From Parahoeflea olei (GTDB taxonomy: Bacteria > Pseudomonadota > Alphaproteobacteria > Rhizobiales > Rhizobiaceae): DNA of 64,000 nucleotides. Of this stretch, positions 35,546 through 44,580 are shown piece after piece. The notes beneath the pieces are model-generated. The model worked only from the letters and a program-made list of their open reading frames with translations, was not told where the DNA came from and searched no databases. Position 1 is the first letter of the stretch. Every line of letters starts with the position of its first letter. Position numbers and translations under genes: made by a program. The stretch spans positions 1 through 64,000 of the forward strand of contig NZ_LQZT01000042.1 in the NCBI RefSeq assembly GCF_001703635.1, read 5' to 3'.

Positions 35546-36091
35546 TCAATGGCCGGACGCGGCCTTGTCCTCGGCGGGCGGGCCATCGACCGGACCCATC
35601 GACTCGCCCTTCTTCGTCTCGACATTGCCGCGGCGCATGTTGGAGCGGATATCGGCTTTCGACAGGAAATCGATCTGCTCGACCAGGACATCGTGAAACA
35701 CCTCCTCGCCAAGCTTGGCGTTGAGGGTTTCCTTGACCTGTGTCTTGAAGGCCTCAAGGTCGAACTTGCGCGCGCCGGTGAAATCGATCACCTGCTCGCC
35801 GACAAGCGCGGTGTAGAGCACGTCGGTGGCCAGTTCCGGCAACGGCACGCTCATCGCCTTCGCCCGCTCCGGATCGACCGTGTAGGAGAGCCGGGTGAGG
35901 AAATAGCCCTGAACGGCCCCGTCCCGGATCACCGGGATCGAGACCATTTCGCCGCGGATGGTTTCGAGCCCGCCGAACATGGCCGCCGGCGGCTCGACGG
36001 TTTCCTTCTTGTTGGCCATCTGGACCGAGAAATAGACCGAGGCCAGCGCCACCGCGCATATCCAGATGCCGGTGATCAGCAGTTTGATCAT
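35546..36091 (-). CDS. FliL-like membrane-anchored flagellar accessory protein
   Basis: This 181-residue protein has one N-terminal membrane anchor (LLITGIWICAVALASVYFSV) and a periplasmic domain with YFLTRLSYTVDPERAK and KETLNAKLGEEVFHDVLVEQ. The secondary-structure pattern recalls FliL (strand, then a long helix, then strand), but it is distinct from the fliL gene at 57302. It is the last gene of the flagellar block, and its ATG overlaps the stop of the preceding gene (ATGA). A role in the stator or basal body is inferred from position only. Confidence 0.55.
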   Translation of the reverse strand: MIKLLITGIWICAVALASVYFSVQMANKKETVEPPAAMFGGLETIRGEMVSIPVIRDGAVQGYFLTRLSYTVDPERAKAMSVPLPELATDVLYTALVGEQVIDFTGARKFDLEAFKTQVKETLNAKLGEEVFHDVLVEQIDFLSKADIRSNMRRGNVETKKGESMGPVDGPPAEDKAASGH

Positions 36092-36468
36092 GACAATTGA
36101 TGGGCCTTGAACTGGTCGGCCGAATAGGTTCCGTCCGCTTCAGAGGCGGTGACGGTCTGCTTGATCATGTCGGCGATGTCGCGCACCGCTTCCATATGCG
36201 CCCGGGCCTTGAGCTGGTTCAGGTCGAGCTTGGCCTTGACGGTCGCGAGAAGCTGCTTCTGGTCGGCATCGAGATCGGCCGGGGCCAGCGAGCGGAACAG
36301 CACCGTCAGGTCATACAGGCAGCGGCTCTTGAGGGCGTTGGACTGCTTGAGGTCGAAGCCCCGATCCGAACCGATGCCGTCGTTCTCGGCGTCAAGAACG
36401 GCTTCGAGACGCGTCAGAACGCCGTTGATACGCTGGGCCTGAGAGATCGCTTCGCTCATGGGGGTCAT
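36088..36468 (-). CDS. FlgN-like putative flagellar export chaperone
   Basis: This 126-residue helical protein (MSEAISQAQRINGVLTRLEAVLDAEND) occupies the position where rhizobia encode a FlgN-like chaperone for hook-associated proteins. It overlaps its neighbours by four bases on both sides. An ATG three codons downstream (36459) has a better-spaced GGAG and may be the true start. Sequence similarity to FlgN is only a pattern match (long helices, Glu/Asp-rich), so confidence is moderate. Confidence 0.55.
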   Translation of the reverse strand: MTPMSEAISQAQRINGVLTRLEAVLDAENDGIGSDRGFDLKQSNALKSRCLYDLTVLFRSLAPADLDADQKQLLATVKAKLDLNQLKARAHMEAVRDIADMIKQTVTASEADGTYSADQFKAHQLS

Positions 36469-37085
36469 GCTCCGAGATGGGTGTTGGGGGTGGGCTCTAC
36501 CGGCTCACCCGTGGTCGAGATATTGGCGAAAATCCGCTTCTGGATGTCGTTGACGAGGGATGCGGCGCGGTTGCTCACATTCGCATCGATGCCGCCGGCC
36601 GGTTCGGGCCGGGTCTGGTTCGAGAACCGGTCGGCCAGCATGCGCTCGGCGATCCCGATGCCGCCGCCCTTGGCCAGCACGGCGGCGAGCTGTTCGGCCA
36701 TCATGCCCTTCCAGATTTCGCCGGCGGTGCCCTTGCCGTACAGCTCCTCGCTGTCCTGCGGCAGCATCGAGCCGATGAAGTTCTGCAGGATCATCGCCTC
36801 GAAGCGCTCGTAGGATTTGGCGGCCGCGCTGCGGTCGCCATCGACGGCCGGCCGCGAGGGCAAGGCCACGGCGTCCGGATCGGCGGAGGCGAGAAGCTGG
36901 CGTTCGAACGCCGGGGTCGACGCGACCTGCGCCGACCTGCGGACGGAAGCCGCCTCAAGCATCGCCTCGGTCTTACGCGCCACCGCAGGGTCGGCGGCAT
37001 TGACCACGTCGAGGATGAGATCGGTTGCTGTCTGAATAGCCAAGGCTTTCACCGCGAAACTGGAGACGGAGGTTGTCCGGGCCAC
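36465..37085 (-). CDS. Flagellar rod-binding protein (FlgJ N-domain type)
   Basis: This 206-residue protein has a central domain, SYERFEAMILQNFIGSMLPQ to EIWKGMMAEQLAAVLAKGGG, matching the rod-binding half of FlgJ. No muramidase domain follows. A separate lytic transglycosylase gene in the same cluster (46914-47507) could supply that activity. The N-terminal about 80 residues are poorly conserved. It overlaps the FlgN-like gene by four bases. Confidence 0.78.
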   Translation of the reverse strand: MARTTSVSSFAVKALAIQTATDLILDVVNAADPAVARKTEAMLEAASVRRSAQVASTPAFERQLLASADPDAVALPSRPAVDGDRSAAAKSYERFEAMILQNFIGSMLPQDSEELYGKGTAGEIWKGMMAEQLAAVLAKGGGIGIAERMLADRFSNQTRPEPAGGIDANVSNRAASLVNDIQKRIFANISTTGEPVEPTPNTHLGA

Positions 37086-37100
37086 TCTCCCAGATGAAGC

Positions 37101-37508
37101 TTACGCTGGCCTTGTGCCTTGCAGCGATGCGCCGAGCATGGATTCGAGCAGGTCGAGCAGGCCCTCGTCCTGGGCCAGGCGGTCCTCGCCCTCGGCTGCC
37201 GCAGACGCCTGCTCGGCGAGCCGGTCGGCCCGGGTCTTCTCGATCAGGACACGCTTTTCCTGCACCGCTTTCATGCCCGCGAGCTGCTGGGTCTGGGCGG
37301 ACAGGCGCTGGAAGCGCAGCGCATACTGGTGCGACATCGAGGCGTGGACCGGGTCGAACGAGCCGATCGCCTGGACCAGCGCATCCTGGCTCGCGTCCAG
37401 CGCCGCCTGCTCGCGCACGATGTGCGACAGTTCGGTTTCGCTCATCCGCTCGATCTGGCGCTGGACCCTGACCAGCCGGGCGAGTTTTTGTGCGCGCGAC
37501 CCGGACAT
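37101..37508 (-). CDS. FliJ-like coiled-coil protein
   Basis: This 135-residue, almost entirely helical protein has heptad-like spacing (RVQRQIERMSETELSHIVRE, later RFQRLSAQTQQLAGMKAVQE). It lies directly after fliR in the place where rhizobia encode a FliJ-like protein. FliJ couples export-ATPase rotation to the FlhA gate. Coiled coils are hard to assign without alignment, so this rests on position, size and pattern. Confidence 0.6.
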   Translation of the reverse strand: MSGSRAQKLARLVRVQRQIERMSETELSHIVREQAALDASQDALVQAIGSFDPVHASMSHQYALRFQRLSAQTQQLAGMKAVQEKRVLIEKTRADRLAEQASAAAEGEDRLAQDEGLLDLLESMLGASLQGTRPA

Positions 37509-37509
37509 C

Positions 37510-38265
37510 TCAGGGCAATCCCAGATACAGCGGCTCGAAGCCGGCGACGAACAACGTGAAGAACGAGCGCGACCCGAAATAGAACAGCACCAGGCCGCCG
37601 AACAGGATGAACGGAATCGAGATGAAGTAGACCGGGATCTGCGGCGAGAGCTTGTTGACCATGCCGATCGAGAGGTTGAAGATCAGGCCGTAGACCAGGA
37701 ACGGGCTTGCCAGCCGGAGCGCCAGCATGAAGGCGCCGGCCAGCGTGTCGGCCAACGTCGTCAGCGCCATTTGCGGATCGAAGCCCGAGCCCATCGGCAT
37801 GAAATCGTAGGAGCGCACCAGCGCCGCGATCACCATGTGATGGAAGTCGGTCAGGAACAACACGAACAGGGCGGTGAAGGTGATCACCGCCGTGATGTGG
37901 CCCTCGGGCTCCATCTCGATGATGCCGCTGCCGGGCGAGGCGTTGAAGCCGATCGCCATGGAAATGCCGGTGCCGGCAAATTGCAGCGCCATCACGATGT
38001 ACCGCGCGATCAGCCCCATGGTGACGCCGATCAGCATCTCGATGCCCACCAGCAGAAGGTAGGACGCGCCGCCGCCCTGGACCCGCGGATAGACCGCGTC
38101 CCACATCACCGGCAGCAGTGCCATGGAAACGGCCACCGCGATGAACAGGCGGATCATCACGGGTACGCGGAAGCTGGAAAATCCGGGAAGCACCATGATG
38201 CAGGCCCCGATCCGGCAGAATGCCGCAAACAGGGCCAGCACCGTGCCTTCCGGATCCTCGATCAC
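37510..38265 (-). CDS. fliR: Flagellar export gate protein FliR
   Basis: This 251-residue membrane protein has about six hydrophobic helices. The family stretch GTGISMAIGFNASPGSGIIE and LIFNLSIGMVNKLSPQIPVYFI identifies it as FliR. The start is taken as GTG 38265, which overlaps the flhA stop in GTGA and gives 251 residues, the usual size. Longer in-frame starts would run into flhA. With FliP and FliQ it forms the export channel. Confidence 0.93.
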   Translation of the reverse strand: MIEDPEGTVLALFAAFCRIGACIMVLPGFSSFRVPVMIRLFIAVAVSMALLPVMWDAVYPRVQGGGASYLLLVGIEMLIGVTMGLIARYIVMALQFAGTGISMAIGFNASPGSGIIEMEPEGHITAVITFTALFVLFLTDFHHMVIAALVRSYDFMPMGSGFDPQMALTTLADTLAGAFMLALRLASPFLVYGLIFNLSIGMVNKLSPQIPVYFISIPFILFGGLVLFYFGSRSFFTLFVAGFEPLYLGLP

Positions 38266-40349
38266 GAAATGGAGCCCAAGAGCTTGACCTCGATTCCCTT
38301 GGCGATCTCGACATGGGACAGGACCGGCAGCGTGGCGAAGATGCGCTCGACGATCATCCGCACATAGGGCCGCGAGTCGGGCGAGGTGACGAGCACGAAG
38401 GGAACGCCCTTGTCCATGTGCTCGCGCACCACCTTGGTGGTTTCCTCGGAGAACTCCTCGAGCATGCGCGGGTCGATGTCGAACTCGATGACCTCGCCCT
38501 TGGGGTCGCGCTTCAAGGCCTGGTGGAAGGCCAGATCCCAGCGGTTGCCGAGCCTCAGGACATTGAGCTGGCCGTTGCGGGCGATGTCGCCGCACAGCTG
38601 CTGGGCCATGCGGATACGCACATGCTCGACGATCTGCTCGGTCTTGCGCACATGCGGCGCGAGCTCGGCGACGGCTTCGAGGATGAGATGCAGGTTGCGG
38701 ATCGAGACGCGCTCGGCAAGCAGCAGCTTGAGCACCGCCTGGAAGCCGGAATAGGACATGTGCGAGGTGCAGATCTCGTCGGCGAGCTTGCGGTATTCCG
38801 GATCGAGCCGGTCGATCAGGATCTTCATGTCCTTGTAGGAGAGCAGCTGCGGCAGGTTGTTGCGGATCACCTCGGAGAGGTGGGTGAGCACCACCGAGAT
38901 GTTGTCGATCGGCTGGAAGCCCTCGCGCTTCAAGTCCTCGGCGAAGTTTTCGGGAACCGACAGCGCCGGCAGGCCGAAGGCGGGCTCGCGGATCTCGTCG
39001 CCGGGCAGCGACGGGCGGCGGCTGCCGGCCAGAACCACCATCAGTTCGCCCACGCGCAGGTCGTTGGCCGCCACCGTGGTGCCATGAATCCGGATCTGGT
39101 AGCTCTTGTCCTTGATCGAGATGTCGTCGGTGACCTTGATCTCGGGCACGACGAAGCCGAACTGGGTGGCGAATTTCTTGCGCATCTTGGCCACGCGGAA
39201 CGCCAGCTCCTCATGGCTGCCCAGCAGCCGGGTGGCGACCTGCTTGCCGAGCACCAGCTCGATTTCGGCGGTCTTGAGGATCGACTTGACCGAATCCTTC
39301 TCCTTGTCCTGTTCCTCCTGCTCGGCGCGGTGCATTTCCTGCGCCTCTGCACGGGCCTTGCGGTCGCGCTGGCGCGGGATCACCCAGCTGCCGAAAGCCA
39401 TGACGCCGGCGAGCAGGACGAAGGGGACGAAGGGAAGGCCGGGCATCAGCGCCAGCAGGAACAAGAGGCCGGAGGCGGCGAACAGGGCGCGCGGATAGCC
39501 GGCGAGCTGGTCGATCACCGCCTCGTCGGTGGTGCCGAGCTGGCCGCCGCGCGAGACCAGAAGGCCTGCGGCGAGCGAGACGATCAGCGCCGGGATCTGG
39601 CTGACGAGACCGTCGCCGACCGACAGGCGCACGAACACGTCCGCGGCCTCGCCGATTTCCATGCCGTGACGGGCATAGCCGATGATGATGCCGCCGAACA
39701 TGTTGATGCCGGTGATCAGGAGGCCGGCGATGGCATCGCCGCGCACGAATTTCGACGCGCCGTCCATGGAGCCGAAGAAGGAGCTTTCCATCTCCAGCTC
39801 GCGGCGCCGGTCATGGGCCTGCTTGTCGTTGATCATCCCGGCCGACAGGTCGGCGTCGATCGCCATCTGCTTGCCGGGGATGGCGTCGAGGGTGAAGCGT
39901 GCGCCCACTTCGGCGATGCGGGTCGCGCCCTTGGTGATGACGATGAAGTTCACCGTCACCAGGATCAGGAACACGATCATGCCGATGACGAAATCGCCCG
40001 ACATGACCATTTGCGAGAAGCCGCCGATCACCTTGCCGGCAGCCTCCGCGCCCAGATGGCCCTCGGACAGGATCACGCGCGTGGTGGCGATGTTGAGCGA
40101 CAGCCGCATCATCGTCGCGATCAGCAGGATGGTCGGGAACGAGGAGAAATCCAGCGGACGCTTGATCCACAGCGCCACCATCAGGATCAGCACCGAGAAG
40201 GCGATGGAAAAGGCGAGCCCGAGGTCGATCAGGAAGGCCGGGATCGGCAGGAACAGGATCGAAAGGATGACGACGATGCCGAAGGCAAAGCCCATGTCCT
40301 TTCCCTGGAAACTCGTCTTCTGGATCGCCAGCGCCTGCGGATTGGCCAT
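38262..40349 (-). CDS. flhA: Flagellar export gate protein FlhA
   Basis: This 695-residue protein has eight N-terminal membrane helices followed by a large cytoplasmic domain that docks export substrates. The signature between helices, MRLSLNIATTRVILSEGHLG, and the FHIPEP-type loop region AIDADLSAGMINDKQAHDRR are clear. ATG 40349 was preferred over one 12 codons earlier because GGAG lies about 11 bases upstream and 695 residues is the family norm. It is followed by fliR with a 4-base overlap. Confidence 0.96.
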   Translation of the reverse strand: MANPQALAIQKTSFQGKDMGFAFGIVVILSILFLPIPAFLIDLGLAFSIAFSVLILMVALWIKRPLDFSSFPTILLIATMMRLSLNIATTRVILSEGHLGAEAAGKVIGGFSQMVMSGDFVIGMIVFLILVTVNFIVITKGATRIAEVGARFTLDAIPGKQMAIDADLSAGMINDKQAHDRRRELEMESSFFGSMDGASKFVRGDAIAGLLITGINMFGGIIIGYARHGMEIGEAADVFVRLSVGDGLVSQIPALIVSLAAGLLVSRGGQLGTTDEAVIDQLAGYPRALFAASGLLFLLALMPGLPFVPFVLLAGVMAFGSWVIPRQRDRKARAEAQEMHRAEQEEQDKEKDSVKSILKTAEIELVLGKQVATRLLGSHEELAFRVAKMRKKFATQFGFVVPEIKVTDDISIKDKSYQIRIHGTTVAANDLRVGELMVVLAGSRRPSLPGDEIREPAFGLPALSVPENFAEDLKREGFQPIDNISVVLTHLSEVIRNNLPQLLSYKDMKILIDRLDPEYRKLADEICTSHMSYSGFQAVLKLLLAERVSIRNLHLILEAVAELAPHVRKTEQIVEHVRIRMAQQLCGDIARNGQLNVLRLGNRWDLAFHQALKRDPKGEVIEFDIDPRMLEEFSEETTKVVREHMDKGVPFVLVTSPDSRPYVRMIVERIFATLPVLSHVEIAKGIEVKLLGSIS

Positions 40350-40516
40350 TTCTTGCGGAGCTCCGGAGCATGGCGCCGGCATCATGCGGGCGCACCTGAT
40401 GCGGCGACCCTAAGGGGTGAAGCTTGCGCGAAGGTGGCAGCGGCCGGGGCGGAGGGAAGGACTTCGCCCAAAGGCGCGAAAGCCCGCTTGCGCGTGCGCG
40501 CTCGACGCGCGGCCGA

Positions 40517-40783
40517 CTAGAAGCCGGACTCGATGCGCTGGAAGACGATGTTGGTGAACGTCGAGATCTGGGCGCCGACGAAGGGGGCGGAGATCGCCAC
40601 CGTGACCAGGATCGCCACGATTTTCGGCACGAAGGTCAGCGTGATTTCCTGGACCTGAGTCAGCGCCTGGACGAAGGCGATGCCCACGCCCACGAACATG
40701 GCCACGAACACGGCCGGTCCGGAGCAGACCAGCACCGTCCAGATCATGGTCTGGACGATATCAAGGGCGTCGGCTTCGTTCAT
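40517..40783 (-). CDS. fliQ: Flagellar export gate protein FliQ
   Basis: This 88-residue protein has two membrane helices and the family features VGVGIAFVQALTQVQEITLT and FVPKIVAIL. It forms part of the FliPQR export channel. It starts one base after the flgD stop. A 167-base gap separates it from flhA downstream, so flhA may have its own promoter. Confidence 0.93.
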   Translation of the reverse strand: MNEADALDIVQTMIWTVLVCSGPAVFVAMFVGVGIAFVQALTQVQEITLTFVPKIVAILVTVAISAPFVGAQISTFTNIVFQRIESGF

Positions 40784-40784
40784 C

Positions 40785-41186
40785 CTAGCTGATCGTGACG
40801 CCGGCGGTGACGTGCACCTGCTTGCCGTTGTCGAGCACCGCGATGAGACCGTCGGAATCGACCTTGACCTCCTTGACGATGCCGCTGATGCTCTCGTCCG
40901 CATTGGTCAGCGTGCGCCCGATGATCGAGCCAGCCTGGTTGAGGGTCGACGACTGCAGCAGGTTTTCGAGATTGGTGTTGGTGATGATGGTCTGCTCGAC
41001 CTGGCTGAAGGTCGCCAGCTGCGCGATCTGCTCGGTCGAATCCATCGGATCGGTCGGATCCTGGCTTTTCATCTGCTGGACGAGCAGCGTCAGGAAGGTG
41101 TCGTAATCGAGCGTCGTCTTGCGCGCCGCCGCCTCCGACTGCGAATTGCCCGTGGCTGCCGGGTTGACGCCGCTGACTACGACCAT
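40785..41186 (-). CDS. flgD: Hook-capping scaffold protein FlgD
   Basis: This 133-residue FlgD keeps the conserved N-terminal export and capping block YDTFLTLLVQQMKSQDPTDP and STEQIAQLATFSQVEQ, but lacks the large Ig/tudor-like C-terminal region of enterobacterial FlgD, as is usual in rhizobia. It caps the growing hook during assembly. It overlaps flbT by 10 bases. Confidence 0.92.
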   Translation of the reverse strand: MVVVSGVNPAATGNSQSEAAARKTTLDYDTFLTLLVQQMKSQDPTDPMDSTEQIAQLATFSQVEQTIITNTNLENLLQSSTLNQAGSIIGRTLTNADESISGIVKEVKVDSDGLIAVLDNGKQVHVTAGVTIS

Positions 41187-41626
41187 GGTGCGAGCTCCCT
41201 GCGGATTTGTTCGATGGTGCCGGCCGGCATCGCCGCCGAATTGAGGATCTGCTCCTCGATGGGATAGAGCGCGCGGATCGCCTTGAGCGCCTCGAAGGCC
41301 CGGCCCTGGGTGACCATGCCGTCGATGTGCTTGAGTTCGGCGAGCACTTCCTCGCTCTTGAAGCAGGTCAGCAGCATGACCACCGACTTGCGGAACATGA
41401 CCATGGCCTGTTCCGCGCCTTCGGGGTTGATCAGCATCATCTGCACGATGAAATAGAGCTGCTTGAGCGGCGTGGTCGCCTGCTCCGGCTGGAGCACGTG
41501 GTTTTCGAGCAGAAAAGTCACGTCGTTGAGAAACTCGAGCGCGACCTTGCGGTCGACGCGCAGCACGGCGCCGTTGATGAAGATGCGTTCGCCGGCCTTG
41601 AGGGAAATCCGCAGTGAACTTTTCAT
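41177..41626 (-). CDS. flbT: Flagellin biosynthesis regulator FlbT
   Basis: This 149-residue protein begins MKSSLRISLKAGERIFINGA and contains ALEFLNDVTFLLENHVL. FlbT binds flagellin mRNA and limits or supports its translation in alphaproteobacteria. It overlaps flaF by 4 bases and flgD by 10. Length and motif are as expected. Confidence 0.94.
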   Translation of the reverse strand: MKSSLRISLKAGERIFINGAVLRVDRKVALEFLNDVTFLLENHVLQPEQATTPLKQLYFIVQMMLINPEGAEQAMVMFRKSVVMLLTCFKSEEVLAELKHIDGMVTQGRAFEALKAIRALYPIEEQILNSAAMPAGTIEQIRRELAPWS

Positions 41627-41970
41627 TTCAAGCCATCCCTGATCATGCGTGAGATGTCGATGATGCCCTGGAAATTGTTCGACTTGCGCTGGCGGATCCG
41701 CTCGGCTTCCTTGAGGATCCAGATGCCGATCGAGATCAGGTTGGCGCGCAGTTCCTCGGACAGCTGGTTTTCGGGCGACGCCAGGTCTTCCACGAACCGG
41801 ACCCAGAGGCGGCTGACGAAATAGACGGCCTCGGTGGCGTCGCGGGATTCCAGCCCGCTGGCCTTGGCAGCCTCGAGCAACGAGATCGAATGGGTTATTG
41901 CCTCGCGTTCGCGTTCGCGCGCTTCGGCAACGCCATCCTCCTGCACATCCGCATAGGAAAACTGGTACAT
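41623..41970 (-). CDS. flaF: Flagellin biosynthesis regulator FlaF
   Basis: This 115-residue helical protein (MYQFSYADVQEDGVAEARER; LWVRFVEDLASPENQLSEEL) is the FlaF family, which promotes flagellin production opposite or alongside FlbT. It follows flgL by 52 bases and overlaps flbT in ATGA. Confidence 0.92.
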   Translation of the reverse strand: MYQFSYADVQEDGVAEAREREREAITHSISLLEAAKASGLESRDATEAVYFVSRLWVRFVEDLASPENQLSEELRANLISIGIWILKEAERIRQRKSNNFQGIIDISRMIRDGLK

Positions 41971-42022
41971 TCAGACACCCTTCATGTTTGTCCATTCTAT
42001 CCCGGCGGACCGGGGAACGCAG

Positions 42023-43075
42023 CTACAAGTAGTTCGTTAGGTTAAGCTGTTGTATCCGGGCGGTGAGCGTGTAGGACAACTCCACCTGGTCAACCAAGGT
42101 ATCCATCCGGGTCGAGGCCTCGTAGGCATCCACGCCCTCGATGTCGCCCAGATGCAGCTTGATGATCTTGACCTGCGATTCCAGCGACACCTTGGCCTTG
42201 GCCAGGCGGTGTTCGGCCACGCCGAGATTGGAGCGCTGGTTGTCGATGCCGGTCACCGCCTGGCCGGCATATTCGATCGCCTTGGCGTTGATCGAGTTGC
42301 GCACCTCGGAGCTGACCGGGGAACCGAGCAGTTCGATGCCGATCACAGCGGCGAGCGCGAAATAGCGCATCCCCTTCTCGTTGGCGTTGACGCTCGATTC
42401 CACGACCTCGTTCGAAAGGATACGGCTGGTCATGTTGGTGTCGGATGCGCTCGACCAGTTGGTGTTCCAGTCGGGGCCCATGAAAGAGGGCTCGAGCACG
42501 TTGGTGATGAAATCGTCCATCTGCGCGACGGTAATGCCCGCGGCAGCCGGATCGTCCTGCGCAAAGCCGAAATGGGCAGAGAACGTGGCGTCGAAGAAGG
42601 CCTTCGGGGTCGACCCGGCGGCGAGATACTCCTCCACGGGCTTCACGCCAGTGTTGATGCCGGCGAACAGATATTCGCCGTTCGACGAGGTGTTGATCGC
42701 GACGGTGAACGAGCCGAGCGAGGATTCGATGTCGCGGCGCGCGATCAGCAGGTTGTTGGAATCGTCGGAGCCATTGGCCGTGATGAAGGCTTCCATCATC
42801 TGCTGGGCACTGTCGGACATCAGCTCCAGCGCGGACTGGGAGGCCGACAGCCGCTGCGTGGAAAGCGCATTGGCATCCTGGATCGTCTTGAGGCGCGACA
42901 CATCGTGGTTGAGCGAGACGCTGTTCGAGGTTTTCGCTCCGAGCGCCAGGCCGATATCGGCGTAGCGACCGGTGACGATCTCCTTGTTGAGCTTGTCGAT
43001 TTCCTTTTGCGCCCGCGCGACCGTCGACCGCATCGAGTTCTGCTGTGCCATTGTGGAAATGAAACTGACTTTCAT
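42023..43075 (-). CDS. flgL: Hook-filament junction protein FlgL
   Basis: This 350-residue flagellin-like junction protein starts MKVSFISTMAQQNSMRSTVA. Its termini form the D0/D1 helical pair (VSLNHDVSRLKTIQDANALS near the N terminus, DTLVDQVELSYTLTARIQQL at the C terminus). AGGG lies about 8 bases before ATG 43075; an upstream in-frame ATG would run into flgK. It connects FlgK to the filament. The gap to flgK is only four bases. Confidence 0.92.
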   Translation of the reverse strand: MKVSFISTMAQQNSMRSTVARAQKEIDKLNKEIVTGRYADIGLALGAKTSNSVSLNHDVSRLKTIQDANALSTQRLSASQSALELMSDSAQQMMEAFITANGSDDSNNLLIARRDIESSLGSFTVAINTSSNGEYLFAGINTGVKPVEEYLAAGSTPKAFFDATFSAHFGFAQDDPAAAGITVAQMDDFITNVLEPSFMGPDWNTNWSSASDTNMTSRILSNEVVESSVNANEKGMRYFALAAVIGIELLGSPVSSEVRNSINAKAIEYAGQAVTGIDNQRSNLGVAEHRLAKAKVSLESQVKIIKLHLGDIEGVDAYEASTRMDTLVDQVELSYTLTARIQQLNLTNYL

Positions 43076-43079
43076 GATC

Positions 43080-44543
43080 TTACCCTGCTGCTGCCAGAAG
43101 CGCCTTGAGCATCTCGTCGACAACCGAGATCAACCGGGCAGACGCCTTGTAGGTCTGCTCCAGTTCGAGCAGAATCGACATTTCCTCGTCCAGCGACACG
43201 CCGGTTTCGTTCGAAAGCGCTTCGCTTGTCCGGAAGCGCGTGGCCTCGCGGGTCACCTGGGCGGAATTGGCCTCGCTGCGGTTGAGTTCGAGCCAGCCGA
43301 CGGAATCGGCGGCGAAATCCACCAGGCTCAGCGAGCTCGACAGCTCGGCATCGGGATCGAACGCCATCGGCGTGTCGAGCGCCAGCACATAGGAATCGAG
43401 CAGCGACGAGTAGCCGGCGCTGCCGTCGGCGTTGGCCACATAGGCCGCGCCGTTGATGCCGCCGTCGCGCAGCAATTGCGGATTGCCGCCCTGCGATTGC
43501 ACCAGCGCCGGATTGACGGTGATCGTGGCTGCAATGCCCGGGACGATCGTGCCCGCGGGAGGCACCGTGCCTCCGACCCAGGTGAAGAGACCGGGGGCGT
43601 CGGGCAGCGTCGGCACGGCCGACTGGTCGGTCTCGGCAAACGTGGTGATGAGGCCGCGGGCGATCTCGTCGAGCTGCTCCTGCATGGTCGGCGCATAGAC
43701 GTCGCGGATCTGCAGCAGCGACTGCAGCGAACCGCGCGAGGTGGTCGTCGCACCCGTGCCCGCGGACAGCGCCACGCCGTCGATATAGATGGAGTTGCCG
43801 GCGATGCCGGCGGCGAAGCCCGAAGAGGCCTTGAAGGTCACCTGCCGCGCCGAGGTCTCGAACAGCGTCGTGCCGTCGGAGGTGTAGAGCGACATGTCGT
43901 TGCCATCGCGGGTGACCGTGGTCACGCCGACGATCTCCGAGATCCCCTTGAGCAGCGCGTCGCGTTCATCGAGTTCGGCGCTGACATCCCGGCCGGTCTG
44001 GGTGCCGGAATAGACCGCCTTGTTGTTGGCCTCGAAACGGGACAGCAATTCGTTGAGGGTGTGAACCTGGCGCGAGATTTCCTGGTCGCTCTGGTACCGG
44101 ACGTTCTGCACCGCCGCCGAAGCGTCGCGCAGCCCCATCGCCACGGTGTTGGCGTCGGCGATGGCGGTCTGCGCCAGCGTGCTCTCGCCGGGCTTGGCCG
44201 CATAGCTCGCCAGGGTGTCGCGCATTCCCGCGATCAGCGAGGCGGGCGAACTTTCGTAATCGTTGCCGCCGAAGATGTTCTTGAGATCGCTCAGCCCACT
44301 CAGCAAGGTCTGCTGGCCGGAGGCCACAGACATGCTGGTGATGGTTTTGCGGAACAGGCCCTCGTCCTGGGCGCGCTGGATCGAGACGACCTGCGCCCCG
44401 ACCGTCGATGTCGACAGAATGGCCGCCCGCCGCGAATAGTCGAGATTGGAGGCATTGGAGATGTTTCGCGCCAGAATGCTGGTCTGCGTCGCATAATTCG
44501 ACAAAGACGTCTGGGCGGAACTGATCGCCGAGGACAAGGACAT
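43080..44543 (-). CDS. flgK: Hook-filament junction protein FlgK
   Basis: This 487-residue protein starts MSLSSAISSAQTSLSNYATQ with the conserved RNISNASNLDYSRR block, and ends with NETGVSLDEEMSILLELEQT and YKASARLISVVDEML, the FlgK C-terminal signature. The central part is a variable domain. It is the first junction protein above the hook, encoded between flgE and flgL. Confidence 0.94.
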   Translation of the reverse strand: MSLSSAISSAQTSLSNYATQTSILARNISNASNLDYSRRAAILSTSTVGAQVVSIQRAQDEGLFRKTITSMSVASGQQTLLSGLSDLKNIFGGNDYESSPASLIAGMRDTLASYAAKPGESTLAQTAIADANTVAMGLRDASAAVQNVRYQSDQEISRQVHTLNELLSRFEANNKAVYSGTQTGRDVSAELDERDALLKGISEIVGVTTVTRDGNDMSLYTSDGTTLFETSARQVTFKASSGFAAGIAGNSIYIDGVALSAGTGATTTSRGSLQSLLQIRDVYAPTMQEQLDEIARGLITTFAETDQSAVPTLPDAPGLFTWVGGTVPPAGTIVPGIAATITVNPALVQSQGGNPQLLRDGGINGAAYVANADGSAGYSSLLDSYVLALDTPMAFDPDAELSSSLSLVDFAADSVGWLELNRSEANSAQVTREATRFRTSEALSNETGVSLDEEMSILLELEQTYKASARLISVVDEMLKALLAAAG

Positions 44544-44580
44544 GATACGCTAACCTTTCTTCATACCAGAACTGGCAAAG

